From positions 186,001-250,000 of the forward strand of contig JARFIW010001324.1 in the NCBI GenBank assembly GCA_036346225.1: a DNA stretch of 64,000 nucleotides. The letters run 5' to 3'. This DNA is from Platerodrilus igneus. Lineage: Eukaryota > Arthropoda > Insecta > Coleoptera > Lycidae. The position numbers were made by a program, and so were the translations under genes. Numbering within the stretch: position 1 is the first letter of the stretch; each line of letters begins with the position of its first letter. Below the pieces are notes generated by a model, which saw nothing but the letters and a program-made list of their open reading frames with translations, ran no database searches and had not been told where the DNA came from. Shown piece by piece: positions 21,771 to 34,053 of this stretch.

Positions 21771-23245
21771 CTTAGCTGGAAGGGCCTTAAATGATGTGAC
21801 AGTTCACGATTCGTATCCGTTGCCCATGTTGACAAAATCTTTAATTCTATACGAGGAGCAAACTATATATCTAGCCTAAACCTCCGTAAGTCGTTTTGGC
21901 AAATACTCCTCACTGAGGCATCAAAAAATAAGACTACATTTAGTGTGATATCTTGAGGACAGTATAGATTAGTCACTATGCCGTTTGGTCTAAAAAATTC
22001 TGCGCAGATATTTGGTCCACGATTCGAAACTCAAATATTTTGTAATTTAGATGATATTATTTTGTGTTCGCGGTCGTTTGAGCAGCATTTGTAGTTGTTG
22101 AGTGATGTTAAGAAATGCCTTAAGGAGGCCAACTTAACTTTGAATATGGAAAAATGTAAATTTTAAAAGAAGTCATTAAAATTTTAGGTTACATCGTTGG
22201 TGCAAACTAATTGCGTACAGATCCCGAAAAGGTTTCTGCCTAGATTAACTTCCCTCGCCCTACAACCACTCCGGAAGTTAAACATTTTATTTGTATATGC
22301 AGTTGGTATCGTCAGTTTATCAAGAATTTTCCTTCGTTAGTGTCACCTGTAAATGATTTAACTAAAAAAAGGAAAAAAGACAAGTTATTGTTTGAAATTC
22401 TGATGCCGAGCCTTCGTTTGTTAGTATTAAACAAGTTTTGGTTTCTGTGTCAGTCCTTGCGCAGACTGACTTTTCCATTCCTTTCATTATTGTGTGTGAT
22501 GCCATAGTACAGGATTTGTTGCAGTGTTAATACAGAGAGTCAACGGTGAAGAACGCGTTATTTCATATGAAAGTAAGTCCCTTAATCGCGCGGAACGTAA
22601 TTATTCAGTAACTGAAAAAGAGTGTTTTGCTGTAATGTTTGCTATTGAGAGATTCATCCCTAGGTAGAACGTACAACACGTTTTACTGTTATTACGAACC
22701 ATTACTCTTTGTTGTGGTTAAATAATATTCAGAATCGTTCCGGCAAGCTCGCTTGTTGGGCTGTCCGTTTGATGCAACATACATTTGACTTAGTACATCG
22801 TAAGAAAAAGTTCAACGTAATCCCTGATTGTGTCGTGCACCTCAAGTAAAAGTTTCTGCAGTTGTGGTGCAGAAGATGAAATTAGAAGATGTTGATCCTT
22901 AATATGACTCATTGCGAGCAAAAGATTTTCGTATCACCTAATGATTATCCGCAATGGAAAGTAGAAAATAATCATATCTACTAATTCCTTTCGTCAATTT
23001 TTCTGTTGGAGTGTAATATTGTTGAGTGGAAATTCATAGTTCTTAAGCCTCAGAGAGAGGTTGTAAAACGTTTTTATCATGACTTTTCGGTTGCTTGTCA
23101 TTCTGGTTTTTCTAAGACTTTCTCGGGTCCTGGAATATTAATTACTATTGGTCCAAGATGAATTTTGATGTGATGAAATTTTGTAAAAAATGTCTAACTT
23201 GTGAAGTTCATCCTGCTGATGAGTTTGTAGAATTCACGTAGATTC
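21771..23245 (+). pseudogene. pol: Gypsy (Ty3-type) pol relic B: RT, RNase H, integrase start
   Basis: Read across stops and shifts: ALNDVTVHDSYPLPML (about 21784), SLNLRKSFWQI, LVTMPFGLKNSAQIF (about 21972), the catalytic LDDI block at about 22048-22059, LNMEKCKF, KILGYIVGAN (about 22175), WYRQFIKNFPSLVSPVNDLT (22300-22360), IIVCDA, YSVTEKECFAVMFAIERF (about 22602), and RKGKFNVIPD. The integrase zinc-binding part follows (FYHDFSVACHSGF, about 23070; CLTCEVH, about 23190). The reading stops before the integrase core. Wording differs from relic A, so this is a second family. It starts right after a (TA)n tract, so its 5' half is missing. Confidence 0.82.
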
Positions 23246-24249
23246 TCTAAGACTTTACAATGATGATTTTAAATCAATTAATTCTATTTTAATAAGATAT
23301 TTTAAGCGTTATATAATAAATAACCTAAGTATAGGGATTAAGTATTGTTGGTGTGGAACAAGAGGTATATATGTTTTAATCATGCGTCCATTATTGATTA
23401 GAAAATGCTCTTATAAATGCTTAGTTCAATGGAGGATATTCAAATTGCGGTTCCGTTTTAATTGAAAATACTGTGTAGTAATGTAATTCAAAGTATATTT
23501 AGGTAAAGTTTTTTATTTTCATTTGGACAAAAAGAGCTTCTGTTATGTTTAACAAGTAGCTAGGATAAAAAAATTAAGCAAGTTACATCAAATAAAATGG
23601 GAAAGTTTAACCTTTTCCTTTTGAAGAATCATATTTATGATATGAAGTACACTTTTTCATTGTAAAATTGTTACTCGGTTTAATATAATATAAAATTGAT
23701 GTTTTGGTATGAAAGAATGTGACTACGTGTTTAACTTTGTCCTGAGAATGGTTAAAGGTTAATTTAAAGGTACTCATTCCTTTTGAAATTATAAAAAATT
23801 ATTCTTGTTTTAAGAAAATCTCGTATGTTGTAGGGCTAATAGATCTGATAGTTTTTGGTTCAAAGAGTAATTTGTAAAAATAACTGGCTTAAGAAAAGTT
23901 TTATGATATGAAATCATTTCTTTACGATTATAGTTGAATGCCTTGATGCACTCTTGTAAATACTTATGAGAAAAACATTTGTTTAAAAACTTACTTATTC
24001 TGAGTAATAGAAACAACTTATTGAAATTTTTTTATTATCTTTGATTATTTTACAGTTATGAACTGAGACATGTTTTTATGTTTATAATAATATTTTATTT
24101 GGATCACAAATAGTGAACTTTGTATATGTAATAACTGTAGTTTCTCTTTCGGGTATAGTTTCTTCATTTGCAAATAGTAGTCGTGAGTTTTAAATACGTT
24201 TATGATAAGTATTGCACTAGGATTTCTACAGCTTTCCTTGCGTTCAGTT
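23246..24249. other. AT-rich stretch, no feature recognised
   Basis: No coding motif or repeat with a second copy in the window. Confidence 0.4.
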
Positions 24250-24368
24250 CCATCTAGATGTTGAGTTATTAGATGTAGTGGCGCCTTTCCTCTTCCGTTT
24301 TGTATGTTCTTTAACCGTGTTGACAACAAATCTACGACCACTATTATGCCTCCGCCTGCAGGGTTCAT
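24250..24368 (-). pseudogene. Possible ankyrin-repeat fragment
   Basis: The minus-strand reading contains VVDLLSTR...NGRGKAPLHL, which matches the core of an ankyrin repeat (LL, then NGxGxxPLHL). Only about one repeat is visible, and the flanking residues do not continue the pattern. It could be chance or a scrap of an ankyrin gene. Confidence 0.25.
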
Positions 24369-24928
24369 GACCGAGCCATGCCGCGGTCACGCTCTTCCAT
24401 TTTTGTTACACAAATTTAATTTTAAGCCTGGGGCGATTTTGTTTCAAGTACCCCTATATGTGTCAGCTCCTTTACCCTTAAATAAATAAAATAAAGCCAA
24501 ATTCTATTTCACTAACACAAAAACGCGGGACTAACGTAAAACTAAAAAAAAAAATTCCATTTCACACTTAAGTGAGCCAGAAATGAGGCATTTACGCACG
24601 ACAATGTGGCGGGTTGCGCGTTGGACACGTTAAACAAGAGTTCGATACAAACGATTACATTTCTGTTATTTTAGATATTGTCATATTGATGACCGTCTAA
24701 CAATACAATTAAGCTGCTCCGCAAAAATTACAAATTCTAATGGTATCTAGCCCAAATTAATTTTTGTCCGAGTGCGTCGGTACTACATCGTGTACCGAGG
24801 CTAACGTGTAATAAAAAATTTCAACAAAAAGTATTAAATTAACGTGAAAATTCAGAAGATAACTTAGGTTGCCCAATGGAATAGTGAACCCCTCAAACTT
24901 TGTGTTATCGTTATCGGCCATAGAGCAC

Positions 24929-24931
<3 letters not shown>

Positions 24932-24970
<39 letters not shown>
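24932..24970. repeat. (TA)n microsatellite at the 5' side of the LINE
   Basis: TA dinucleotides. The LINE ORF1 relic begins about 70 bp further on. Confidence 0.9.
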
Positions 24971-24973
<3 letters not shown>

Positions 24974-25038
24974 AGAAAGATTGTAGCTATTTGTTTGTAT
25001 AATTAAAACAAAGCACAACAATTAGGGATGCAAACGTA

Positions 25039-25690
25039 ATGAGTATGTCATTACCTTCCATTCAGCAACAATTTGAAGCAAAGATGCGGAATTTTGAATC
25101 GAAATTGAAGAATGCTGCAATAGTCGCAGATAATGAAAATATTGCAGTCATATTGAAGTCAAATTTAAAGCATTTAAAACGATTATTTTTAACAACACAG
25201 CAACCTTGAGAAGTTTATCGACAATGCGAATGAAGGTTTGATTATATAGGACAGTATGGAAGGCGTAACATGTTAACTATTCGTAGTATACGAGAGGAGA
25301 TTAATAGAAATTTTGAACAAACCTTAGTTGATATTTTTGCTCGATCATTGGGTGTCCAAGATTTTAATCCAGAAACCATGATCGATCTACGAAAAGCAAC
25401 ACAAAATAGACCTAGACCAGTTATAATAAAATTCTGATCACATCGCTATAGAAATGTTATATGGACACAAAAACATAAGCTGAAAGGTTCGCAACCATTT
25501 GTAACTGAATCTCTTACCAAAAGGAAGTTGTTGTTACTCAAACAGCTAGAAGCTATGGTTGGTAAAAAAAGCATGGAATTTAGATGGTAAAATCTATTGT
25601 ATGTTACCCTATAATAAGAAAATGGTTGTCAGGAACATGGAGGATGTGAAGATAAGCGCCAAGCAAATTGTTCGAAGCCGTTATTAGTCC
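25039..25690 (+). pseudogene. LINE ORF1 relic (nucleic-acid-binding protein)
   Basis: ATG at 25039 opens a stretch with an N-terminal coiled part (QQQFEAKMRNFESKLKN). After a frameshift it reads QYGRRNMLTIRSIREEINRN and LGVQDFNPE. Further on are RPRPVIIKF, SHRYRNVIW, KHKLKGSQPFVTESLTKRK and a DGKIYCMLPYNKKMVV-like end in a shifted frame. The QYGRRN, RPRPVIIKF and KLKG...LT order is the RRM-type ORF1 protein of non-LTR retrotransposons, which binds the element RNA. Stops at 25207 and 25435 and shifts make it dead. ORF2 of the same element follows on the same strand after about 560 bp. Confidence 0.75.
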
Positions 25691-26249
25691 ATAACATAAA
25701 TAATGAACAAGATAAGATGCTCAGATAGTCCAAAACAAAGCGGCGTCAATAAAAAATTACCGGTCACGCAGTCAGAGCAGCAGTGCTCGTCACAAAAACA
25801 CGTAGGTGTAGAGGAATTTATTGGTATTCACTTGGTAATCTAGATTATTATAAGTTTTTAACGCTAGGACTATAATTACTATACATTTAATAATCTTTTG
25901 TAAATTTTGCGGGTGGCTATAAATTAAGGTACGATCAATTTTTGATTTTCAATTTCTTTTTCTCAAATTTTAGGACATTATTTCATTTACTGTTTTTTTT
26001 TATTTTTTATGTTTATATTATTGCTTTTCGTTTTATACACACAGCAATACATACATTACGCTAACACAAACACAATCACATACACACCCAGAATATAAGT
26101 AACAGTAAATACGCATAAAGACAAATATCTCATCCATAACACCTAAGTACGTAAATAGTTATTTTGTATTGATATTATGTGCTACATCAGGGGCTCTGTA
26201 GGTAATCTTTATATTTTACGTAAGGAATTAACTAACAACTAACCCTCTA
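25691..26249. other. Spacer between LINE ORF1 and ORF2
   Basis: A low-complexity, stop-rich stretch (T-rich near 26000, CACA-rich near 26040-26090) with no domain. It fits decayed inter-ORF sequence of the LINE. Confidence 0.4.
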
Positions 26250-29200
26250 CTAAAATGTTATAACGTATGAGGAAGATTGAACTCCATTATCAGAATGTAT
26301 GGGCATTACGAACCAAGGATCAATCTTTATCTTTAAATGTACTGAACAAAGACTTCGATGTTATGAAACGTGGTTGAATGCCGAAATACACAACTCGGAA
26401 ATACTTGATGGACGATATACTGTATATAGGAAATATAGAGAATCCGAAAATAAGCGGTAGGGCTGTGGAGTTCTCATAGCGATCCATAAAAGATGTTTAT
26501 CAGTTCAGGTGAATGTTGAAACTGACTTGGACCTCGTTTTAGTCAAGACCACAATTGAAGGATACAATATTATGTGTAAATTATTTTCCGCCATATTCGA
26601 ATACTAGCATATACTAAGAATACGCTAAAATATTAACCGATATTCATATTGTTGCGATCCACTATTAGGCAACCCGTCAAACATACAAACGCTCGGGGCA
26701 CAGCGTATTCTCAAGGATTCCAGAATTCTTCTAGAAATTACGGGAGCATGAGTCATCCTTGTAATCCAGAGTATATATAAGACCGCTAATGAATGCAAGG
26801 GTCAGTCTATGCTTGAATGTCTAGTATAAATTATATCGTGTAAAGTAATAGTAGTTTTGAGCTTTAGAAGTATATATAAACGTGATATGCTGTGTCTAAT
26901 GTACATGCAGCTTGTAGTATACATAAATAAATAGAAGTGTATAAACAAATAGTTGAGTTAGTGTTGTTAATGAACCTATGGTAAAGGAGTTAATTTAAGA
27001 AGATATTAGTGCTTGTAAATGCATTAGTGTAATAGTGCTTCATTGTTGAGTGGACTGAAAACATCTATAAATAAGGCATATACTGTTAATTAGACTTGTG
27101 AACAGTGAGTAATAAAGACCATTATTATTACTTGTTTTAAATTAAAGAAATGCGGTAGTAGTAGCCCGCTACAATATATCACGACAAACTTGGGGATTTT
27201 AATTTACCATAGGTTAGTGGCAAAAATTTTATATTTAGTATTAGCATTTCAGTTTACAGGAACTTTAGGAACTTTCTAGATTTTGTCGCTTATCCTCATA
27301 TAACAACTTCGCAAATAACTCCTCAAAAATATTGGATGTAGTGTTGTCAACTACTACTCATCAATGTTGTCTTGTCAAATGAATGTCTCATTCCACGGGA
27401 TCCTTACCATTCTCTATTAATTATTACCTTACTTATTAGCAAATGTGTCCAAATAAAAGAACTTTCATTAGCAAATTTAATTTCCGAAAAGTAGATTTCA
27501 AGGTTTTATACAATTTATTAAATAGTGCGGATTTTAATTGCCATAAAAATTACTCAAAACGTAAATGAAACACTTGGTGCTTTTTATGACATTTTTTTAT
27601 AGAATATTCAGTCAATGTATTCCATACTACAGAACATTCCAATACCACTAACCAATCTGGTGTACACGGGATACTAATAAAGGTATTAAATTTAAAAATT
27701 TTCAACACAAATATAAAACCATATCAGCTTACCACAAAGAACAGTTTGTGCAACTAAGGAAAAACTAAGAAAATGTATGGCATCAACATTTCAAAAATAA
27801 CTCAGACGACTTCAATAGGTAGTTATGTCATACCCTAAAGGTTTTTGAATATACGAATCAGATAATTAAAGAAATAATAGTGAGGCTCAAAGCTTTCTGT
27901 ATGAAGATAATAATCTAAACAAGTTAGATTCCATCTTGGATGTATATTGCGAGTACTTTTCCTCTGTCTACAATAAAAAATCAAGATACAACAAAAAGCA
28001 TGAGTAAGAATTCAACATTTAAGATCAATAGCCAAAGATGAGTTAAAAATAGCTATAAAGAGAACCAGATGATATTCCACCCTACATATTTAAAGAATGT
28101 TTGGAGGTTTTATACAATCTTTTGCTATTTTGTATAATCTATCACTAAGGGAACATTTCTCACATAGTGGAAATTGGCAAAAAGGTCCCAATTCATAAAT
28201 CTGGAGCTGTAAACGATATTCGTAATTACAGACCTATTTCGATTCTGTCTACTCCAGCAAAAATATCTGAACATTTTCTGTACCTAAAGATTTTTCATCA
28301 TGTGCCGTCGGTATTAAACATTGGTCCATATGGTTTTATTCCCAAACGATCAATACAAAAAACTAACCTAACCGTTTTTGAGGATTATGTGAGCGAAGCG
28401 TTAGACAACGGTGTACAGGTAGATGTTACATATACTGAATTTACAAAGACGTTTGACTGTCTGTCATACTGAATTACTTGAAAAGTTAGCATCTATAGGT
28501 TTTTTCTACAACCATTTTAGATCGTATCTGCAAGAGAGGCAAGCAAATGTATGCTACAGAGGTATGACGTCCACGCAGTTTACTGTGACATTTGGAGTCC
28601 AACATGGGAGTAACTTGGGGACCTAAACGTTTCTGATATTCATCAATGATCTTCCCAAGGCACTAAATAAATATAGGTATTTATTGTATGAAGATGACAA
28701 AAGTGTTGAATGAAGTTATAGACATGAAAAACTGTTACTGTTTCCAGGTTGAATTAAATAAAGTTCAATAATGGAGCGAAAGGAATACATTACAATTAAA
28801 TGTTAAAAAATGCTTTGAAATGAGTTACACACTTAAAACAAATAAAAATATATATAGTTACACTTTGCTTGGTCGTACTCTAACTGATGTGGACAACATC
28901 ACAGATCTTGGAGCTATTTTTAATAGCAACCTGCAATTTGGCAACAATATTGAAACAGTGTTTTCATCTGCATACAAAACACTGGGATTTATTACCCGTA
29001 ATACAAGGGTATTTCAGAATATAAAAAGTATCAAAGTTTTGTTCGTCACTTTAGTCAGGTTATCACGGTCAGGGACCCTCAAATATTCACAAATGATTGA
29101 AACAGTGCAAAATAAATTCATTTTATACTTTTATTATAAAAAATACAAAATGTTCCCCGGCGTAAACTCCTATGCATATACAAGGTCACCTTTGAGTGTT

Positions 29201-29480
29201 GAAACAATGAAGGACAGTTATTAAGCTCACATTATTGGATAAATTAATCAACACTTTTCTAGACTGTCCCATTATTTTAAATAAAATTGGATTCTATGTA
29301 CCCTTCCATTCTGGTGGTGCTAAAAACCTTCTTCATATTCTGCAATGTCGTATAGAGTTTAGGAAAAATTCGACTATTATTAAAATGTTATCACTGTACA
29401 GCAATATACTTGTACAACAGATCTCAAATATATCGTTATTTGTAAATTGATTGCAGAAATTAAGAAAAATCATGTATGAA
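26250..29480 (+). pseudogene. LINE ORF2 relic: endonuclease and reverse transcriptase
   Basis: The endonuclease part starts LHYQNVWALRTKDQSL (about 26280) with KTTIEGYNI near 26545, is interrupted by a solo LTR, and resumes with GDFNLP at 27192-27209. RT follows: KVPIHKSGAVNDIRNYRPIS (about 28175-28235), PYGFIPKRS, a QVDVTYTEFTKTFD block, FRSYLQERQANVCYRG, and the catalytic-site remnant YLLYEDDK at about 28679, where A of the usual ADD is E. The C-terminal part contains ITDLGAIFNSNLQF and YYKKYKMFPG. This is the order of Jockey/CR1-type LINEs. With ORF1 upstream it forms a near full-length copy of about 4.5 kb. Multiple frameshifts and stops make it inactive. Confidence 0.82.
26650..27173 (+). 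mobile_element. Solo LTR inserted in LINE ORF2
   Basis: The insert starts TGTTGCGATCC and ends CCCGCTACA (TG...CA), and is flanked by ATAT at 26646-26649 and 27174-27177, a 4-bp target duplication. Removing it joins the LINE reading before the GDFNLP motif. Inside are a TATA-like TATATATAAGAC near 26770 and AATAAA motifs near 26925 and 27110, fitting an LTR with promoter and polyadenylation signals. Orientation is inferred from these signals. Confidence 0.85.
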
Positions 29481-29799
29481 GTTATTAGTAGTAATAATTC
29501 AAGAACATCGATAATCGAAATATTTAAAAAACAGGTCTGCAAGGCACGTGCACGAGCAACGTGCTTGTGAGAACTGTTAAATATTTGAGAATTTATCTTT
29601 GTTTGAGGTTTATTCGTAAGAAAATTTTTAGCTTACGTTCTAAATAAAGCAAAGTGACGTAGAACAAGCTGTTTAAACAAATGTACACTTATTAAAATTA
29701 CAGCTAGAAAAACTAAACGAAGGACAAGACAAATTAGTTTCTGTAAACAACGAAGAAGTATTTCCACGTAAGGAGCTAATTATTTTATTATGATGAATG

Positions 29800-30817
29800 A
29801 TCTTTATCAATATTCAAATATGGTTTTATCGAACTGGCGCAATTACGACCTGTAATTTTTACGAGTTCTTGCTCTTTAACACCGTTTTTACTAATTCGGT
29901 CACTGCTGTAGATCTGTTAGAGTAGTTGGTAATTTTTTTCCCTTATGTTTGTTTGGTCCATTAGTTTCGGCAGATAATTTTGTCCAATTCTGGATTGTAT
30001 TTTTTCCAATAAGCATATCATCGTACCAGCGATCATTTTAAGTATTGCCATGACGAATTGGTTTTAAATCATTCTGTTGAATTTAATATTCAAACTCCGT
30101 TTTGACATTAATTTTCTAAATAATCTCACTGGACAAACGCTGCTATTTTCGTTTTCTATTAAGAATTTACTTTCTACACAATTTTTTGACCCACCTTCAT
30201 AGGTTTTACTGAAGATGGGATTATATTTAACGGGGTTTGTTGCAGAGCCATTGCTATTTGTTTCGAGTTGAAAATGATCTATCAAAACGTGCAGCAGCTT
30301 TTCCACCGCGCCAAACCAATTCTATTGCTGCCATATTGTAAATCTTACGTTGTATAGTCATCCAGGAATGTTTTCATTCCATAAATTAATATTTTTTTGT
30401 TATTTCGTCTGAACTTAAAACTGTTGCACTTGGCTTTCTTTTAGACGGGTTTGGTTGTAATTTTCTACGCACGGCATCTCAAACACTTCTCGCTTGTTGA
30501 AATCCGATTCTCTTGAATGAATATATTATTACTTTATATTGCCGATAATACTTTTCTTGTAATAGCTTATTTGATACATTCCATATTGTTTTAACAGCAG
30601 CTTCTTTAAATTCTTATCCTTCGCGTTTTCTCATATTTACAGCCCAATACTTTAAAATAGCCGTCCTATTTCCATTTAGTCTATATTTTCTGGCATCACA
30701 AAAAGTTGATAAATGTTTTTTCGACACAAATTTGTTACTATATTTTGTATTTTTCGGAATATTCGACTCAATTATGTCACTAATTGACTATCTAGTGTCG
30801 GAACCAAATCGTGACAT
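29800..30817 (-). pseudogene. Tyrosine recombinase (Crypton-like) relic
   Basis: On the minus strand an ATG near 30817 opens MSRFGSDT. Across shifts it continues with STFCDARKYRLNGNRTAIL, WAVNMRKREG, EFKEAAVKTIWNVSNKLLQE, FQQARSV and KRKPSATVLSSDEI. Then comes AAIELVWRGG near 30330, the open part 30306-30064 with SVCPVRLFRKLMSKRS, and the catalytic-like C-terminal NRSTAVTELVK...LVKITGRN...SIKPYL near 29910-29825. The R...H/TG...Y layout is that of DUF3504/Crypton-derived tyrosine recombinases, which cut and rejoin DNA. In-frame stops and a GRN in place of GHS at the conserved turn indicate decay. Confidence 0.65.
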
Positions 30818-31037
30818 TTTGGAAAGTTTAAGCTTCAAATTAATTTACTGAAATTTTTAAAATTTTAAACATTAAACATAGTATAGGTGATCATTAACCT
30901 AGATCTCCGTCATCGCTATAATTTTGTTATGAATGGCTGCTTTATAGTCATGTGATCGAATTCTAACGGTTTTTATTAGACTTAAAGTTAAGATAAAAAA
31001 TTTCATTAAATAAATCATGATTTAATTATATAATGCA

Positions 31038-31053
31038 AGTTATTTATCCCCCA

Positions 31054-31100
<47 letters not shown>

Positions 31101-31627
31101 ATAACAGAATCTAATAGGAAAATATTAGAAATTGTTAAAGAACTCATAAGTCGAGTATAACAATGTAACTCAAGGATAGGTATAAAAAGGTTATTAACAG
31201 TTCATGAGAACGGATGCAATACAATGTATTCCAGACGATGGTGATACTGCAGGTGGCAGGTCACAGACGGTTAAGATATCTCAATTACTTAGAAAGTAAA
31301 AGTGTAACAATGTAACAATGAATAGAATTAAGAATAAGCAGGCATGAGCTCTGCAGGTTTCCACAGAATTGTGAGGGGCAGGGACAACATAAATACCCCG
31401 GGAGCGCCAACACCAGTTAGTCAGTCTGAGTATTACAGCTTTAGCATTGTTGTTTACCTAGGCTACTCGTTCTAATATTAGTTCAATTAATTAATTTATT
31501 TCGACTTAAAGATTTTTAACCAGTTGGTCAAAATTCCATTATACTTTCTGTATAAACTACTAAAAATTGTTACAAAGACTTGGAAATAGTTTTTAAAAAC
31601 ACTGCTTTCAAGGCTCCAAACGTAACT
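31038..31627 (+). mobile_element. 5' LTR of errantivirus-like element
   Basis: Starts AGTTAT, ends GTAACT (short inverted ends), and is preceded by TGCA (31034-31037), which recurs after the 3' LTR at 34050-34053. This gives a 4-bp target duplication. AGT...ACT ends are typical of insect errantiviruses. The LTR contains a (TA)n expansion at about 31060-31097 that the 3' LTR lacks. Confidence 0.85.
31389..31430 (+). promoter_or_regulatory. LTR promoter: TATA-like box and initiator
   Basis: CATAAATACC is followed about 30 bp later by a TCAGTCTG initiator-like motif. The same arrangement is conserved at 33805-33850 and 63848-63890, which supports a real LTR promoter. Confidence 0.5.
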
Positions 31628-31642
31628 GGCGCGGTCGTACGG
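31627..31642 (+). other. Primer-binding site of errantivirus-like element
   Basis: TGGCGCGGTCGTACGG starts at the last base of the 5' LTR. From memory it is close to the tRNA-Ser-type PBS used by 17.6/297-like errantiviruses. Confidence 0.6.
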
Positions 31643-33535
31643 CTGTCAGAAGGTCACTATGGAATCCAAAAATTGAAGAACTGGTGGTCTGGAATTTCAA
31701 TTTCCAATTTGGCAGAACCCAAACAAAGTTGGAGAAAGTACAAGCATCGACTGAATCCAGCAAAACAAAACCTTAGAGGAGATACAAGAATTGATCGAAT
31801 CCAAACCAAACCAACGTGGACGAAGTACAAAATCGACCGAGTTTACAGCCAGAAAACAAAAGAAGCAGATGACAAAACTAATGTAAGTTCCTTTCCTTAA
31901 CCCAAACTCATTTTTACAATTTATTGATATTTGCTAGTATAAGAAATTTTTTTTTATTATTTTATTATTTTATGTATGTACAGAATTTTTATTTTTAACT
32001 ATTATGGCAATTTTGTACCATTGAACGAAAAAAATTTACTTACATATTAAGGGAATTGTTTTCAAATGCGAAAGATTATTTTTAAAGCAAAAGAGAATTT
32101 GTCTTGAAATAAGAGAATTTTTAGAACTAAATAGTACAAATAATTATTAAACAAACCAAAACGTAACTGACGTACGAGAACTCAACGATTTAATTCAGTA
32201 AACATAAAAATTAACTCTACTATTTAGTACCGAAAGCCTATGTATATAACGCGATTCGTATAGACGATTAATTACAGAAAGGACTATGTAAAACTTAACC
32301 TTCATTACACTTTATAAATTATAGGAGCACTTTGCAATCTATAAATAAAATTAGCTCACTATTAATTAAAACAAGCGTGCAAAATTTATAGCGCAATCCT
32401 CATCCGCAAATAAAACATTTTTTAACCATCACAACGTTATAAAAAGTTATTTCAAAAAACGAAAATCTAAATATAACGAAACAATTATCAAACGTAACAT
32501 TTTATGTAACAATTAACGAGATAAAAGACGCGATTTATTTAATTATTACCACCTGAAAACATAACCTATTCAAAAAAATCAAATAAAGTATAATTGCATA
32601 TTACACTATACAAAAGCATTCACGCAATTAATTTATCAAGAGGCTGAAATTACATTCTCAGCAGACTTAAAACTTTTTAATTTAAGCAAGTTTATTGTAT
32701 AAATTATAAAGACAATTACTGTAACAAAACGATAGACTGAAAACTTGCAAACTATATTTAAAGCATTCAAGGTAACTAGACAAATAATTACAAAGAAACA
32801 TCTTACACAGTTAAAAAATTACAACACCCACGGAGAGTAGAAAATTAAAGTAGACTTAATTAAATCAGAAAATCTAAAATAAAACCACAACTGGCGCAAA
32901 AACATACCAAGTATAACGCAAATTATTGCAAGAATATTAATTCACATCGAAATCTTTCAAAAATCAAAACCGTAATAAATTTAACATCTGCAAAGTATAA
33001 AATAAACGAATTAAAGGCTACAGCAAGCAACCAGACATAATTAAGCATAAATCCACAAATTAATTACCCCACCATATAACTAAGTACGAATATAAGCAAC
33101 TACGATTCTCAACAGTTCAAGATAGAACAACCAGAAGACGAAGAAATTATCAAAAAAACCCATTCAGATAGAACATCAATACTTAGACGACGTCAACACC
33201 TCAACCACGCAATGAAATTAATGGAAACCTACACAGAACAATTAAGTGAACTTAAAGTTCCCAAGTTACACTACGACAACGTAAGTGTTTGGACAATTGT
33301 GTTAATCATTTTAATTATTTTTCTAATTATATATGTTTTTTACAAAATGTATCTTATATATAAGAATAAAGAAAACAGTTTTAGATTTCAAGAAAAAAGA
33401 GAAATAACGAAGCACTAAGTGTAACCTTAGAAATAATGAATTTTAAATAATGAAATTAAATAATGAATTTTATGAATTTAAAAATTAAGCAAGAAAAACC
33501 TTAATTTTTCATTTACGTTGGGAGGAGTTATACAT
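31628..33535 (+). mobile_element. Internal region of non-autonomous errantivirus-like element
   Basis: Only about 1.9 kb lies between the LTRs, against roughly 5-7 kb in complete elements. No gag, protease, RT or integrase motif is visible. Downstream of the PBS a stretch to about 31900 is open (KLKNWWSGISIS) but without a known domain, and 31920-33150 is AT-rich and stop-rich. An env-like tail (33212-33418) and a purine tract GGGAGG directly before the 3' LTR remain. The element would need a full relative in trans to move. Confidence 0.7.
33212..33418 (+). pseudogene. env: Env-like C-terminal membrane anchor remnant
   Basis: A 68-codon open stretch has a strongly hydrophobic segment at about residues 27-46 (VWTIVLIILIIFLIIYVFYK). 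A charged tail (KNKENSFRFQEKREITKH) and a stop near the 3' LTR follow. Upstream in the same frame are charged residues. Position and shape match the transmembrane end of an errantivirus envelope protein. The rest of the gene is missing. It could also be a chance hydrophobic ORF in AT-rich DNA, but the location argues otherwise. Confidence 0.5.
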
Positions 33536-34049
33536 CCCCCAATTTATATATAATTGTTAAAGAAATCATAAGTCGAGTACAACAATGTAACTCAAGGATA
33601 GATATAAAAAGGTTATTAACAGCTCATGAGAACGGATGCAATACAATATATTCCAGACGATAGTGATACTGCAGGTGGCAGGTCACAGACGGTTAAGATA
33701 TCGCAATTACCTAGAAAGTAAAAGCGTAACAATGCAACAATGAATAGAATTAAGAATAGGCAGACATGAGCTCTGCAAGTTCCTACAGAATTGTGAGGGG
33801 CAGGGACAACATAAATACCCGGGGAATCCCAACACCAGTCAGTCAGTCTGAGTATTACAGCTTTTGCATTGTTGTTTACCTAGGCTACTCGCCCTAATAC
33901 TAGTTCAATTCATCAATTTATTTCGACTTAAAGATTTTTAACCAGTTTGTCAAAATTTCATTATAATTTCTGTGTATACTAATAAAAAATGTTACGAAGA
34001 CTTGGAAATAGTTTTTAAAAACACCGCTTCCAAGGCCCGAAACGTAACT
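33536..34049 (+). mobile_element. 3' LTR of errantivirus-like element
   Basis: Aligns with the 5' LTR from AGTTATACATCCCCC to GTAACT. It lacks the 5' copy's 76-bp (TA)n-containing block. Scattered substitutions between the two LTRs indicate that the insertion is not recent. It is followed by the TGCA duplication. Confidence 0.85.
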
Positions 34050-34053
34050 TGCA

